Notes under the pieces: generated by a model
Databases searched by the model: none
What the model saw: only the letters and a program-made list of their open reading frames with translations
Told to the model about the DNA's origin: nothing
Part shown: positions 6,779 through 7,141 of the stretch, one piece after another
Position numbering within the stretch: the stretch's first letter is position 1
Layout: the number at the start of each line of letters is the position of its first letter
Translations under genes and position numbers: made by a program
NCBI GenBank assembly: GCA_003170655.1
Contig: PMYY01000244.1
Coordinates: forward strand, 7,440 to 14,580
DNA length: 7,141 nucleotides
Reading direction: 5' to 3'
Source of the DNA: Nitrospiraceae bacterium
Lineage (GTDB): Bacteria; Nitrospirota; Thermodesulfovibrionia; Thermodesulfovibrionales; Dissulfurispiraceae

Positions 6779-7054
6779 CTAAGAAATTCATAAATTATGT
6801 TGGCAACATATGTTTGATAAGTCAGCCCCTCGCTTACTGTTCGTTTTTGTAATTCCGTCAGGTCTCTTTCCAATATTCTTATGTCTAGCCTTTTATCTTT
6901 CTTTTGGTGTTCCGTGCATACTTCATCAGTTCAGCTTTTCTTATTGAAAGATTCTTTACGAGAACCTATTCGTTTTTTTTTAAAACTTTTCAAGATTTCT
7001 TGTTCTTCTTTGGGAGCAATTAAATTGGATCCTAAACTGTGTCAATCTTTTCAT
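6751..7054 (-). pseudogene. Decayed CopG-family (type II) antitoxin
   Basis: No single frame is open, but minus-strand fragments in order rebuild an antitoxin of the CopG kind (PF12441-like, typically partner of BrnT-type toxins). They read KIDTV-stop-DPI, LIAPKEEQEILKSF, KNE-stop-VLVKNLSIRKAELMKY and ARNTKR. The last piece is KDKRLDIRILERDLTELQ to TYQTYVANIIYEFLSGKLYG, ending at 6751. Family members read roughly EEQEILxSFExxEWxSVxNL, ...YARNTxKKDKRIxIRI, and PYQTLI...YVSGK, so the second TAG replaces the conserved Trp. Frames slip at a nine-A run (about 6973-6981), at an A-rich site near 6900, and twice near the start. The stretch is far more AT-rich than the operon. The order from the ATG at 7054 is collinear over about 95 residues, which chance frames would not give. 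No toxin gene is visible; the sequence beyond is a TPR gene. Confidence 0.72.
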
Positions 7055-7058
7055 TTTT

Positions 7059-7141
7059 TTGAAACAGCTTGATCAAGCCCTTGCAGCCTACGATAAAGCA
7101 GTCGAGTTGAATCCAAATTATCGGGTAACTTATTACAACAA
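7059..7141 (+). pseudogene. TPR-repeat protein, 5' end lost at the junction, 3' end outside the window
   Basis: The last 80 bases read LKQLDQALAAYDKAVELNP and then NYRVTYYN. This is the second helix of a tetratricopeptide repeat followed by the start of the next one, in the familiar ALAAYDKAxELNPxxxxxYYN pattern. TPR arrays form superhelical protein-binding scaffolds. The first helix of the repeat is missing: upstream of the TTG-AAA codons the same frame runs through antitoxin-ghost DNA (no ATG) to a TAA at 6981-6983. The repeat is therefore cut within itself, and the gene is either 5'-truncated or was interrupted by the AT-rich segment. The rest of the array continues beyond the window. Confidence 0.65.

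Noticed and set aside
6881..7072. A 63-codon plus-strand frame rich in Phe, Ser and Leu
   Set aside because: It is the antisense reading of the A-rich antitoxin ghost. Its composition comes from complementing poly-A and Lys/Glu codons, and it has no ribosome site or recognisable motif.
4777..7141. CRISPR array, tRNA, rRNA, transposase or insertion-sequence ends
   Set aside because: No regularly spaced repeats, cloverleaf, rRNA-like stretch, transposase motif or paired terminal repeats could be found by eye, despite the disrupted genes.

Overview
The window suggests a mid-GC Gram-negative bacterium with an elaborate envelope. The protein styles (an enhancer-binding-protein-like AAA+ domain, a lipid-linked sugar pathway, a small Lys-rich exported protein) recall Desulfuromonadota/Geobacter-like or Nitrospirota genomes. 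That placement is an inference from family resemblance, not from any search.

Left part (1-791, + strand): the 3' part of a sigma-54 activator-like AAA+ protein. Walker A is kept, but the GAFTGA loop, the Walker B acids, both arginine-finger positions and the C-terminal DNA-binding domain are missing. The reading frame is still open at the window edge, so its start probably lies outside.

Central part (732-4776, - strand): a compact three-gene operon for lipid-linked glycan work. Transcription runs right to left: a PAP2 phosphatase/GT39 glycosyltransferase fusion, then a GT2 polyprenyl-phosphate glycosyltransferase, then a YbhN/AglD-like multispanning membrane protein. The likely logic is as follows. 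GT2 charges undecaprenyl phosphate with a sugar on the inner face. A membrane step moves it across. The GT39 domain transfers the sugar to a periplasmic acceptor, and the PAP2 domain handles polyprenyl (pyro)phosphate or another lipid phosphate. A promoter with a perfect -35 box (TTGACA) lies just upstream. The last gene overlaps the AAA+ gene tail-to-tail by 60 bp.

Right part (about 4.8-7.1 kb): a zone of decaying genes. It holds a small exported basic protein broken by one frameshift (4988-5310), an intact 54-residue zinc-ribbon mini-protein (5416-5580), and a secreted (alpha/alpha)-toroid-like protein that lacks its N terminus and has two frameshifts (5683-6661). Next come the orphan C-terminal tail of an unidentified protein (6665-6778), an AT-rich ghost of a CopG-family antitoxin (6751-7054), and a TPR gene that begins abruptly inside a repeat at the right edge. 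Four large frames elsewhere in the window are clean, so the damage is concentrated here. It looks like a scrap-collecting junction rather than uniform sequencing error, although single-base errors cannot be excluded without reads.

I see no convincing new multi-gene system. The most unusual items are the catalytically stripped AAA+ protein, the PAP2-GT39 fusion in its operon, and the reconstructed antitoxin ghost interrupting a TPR gene.
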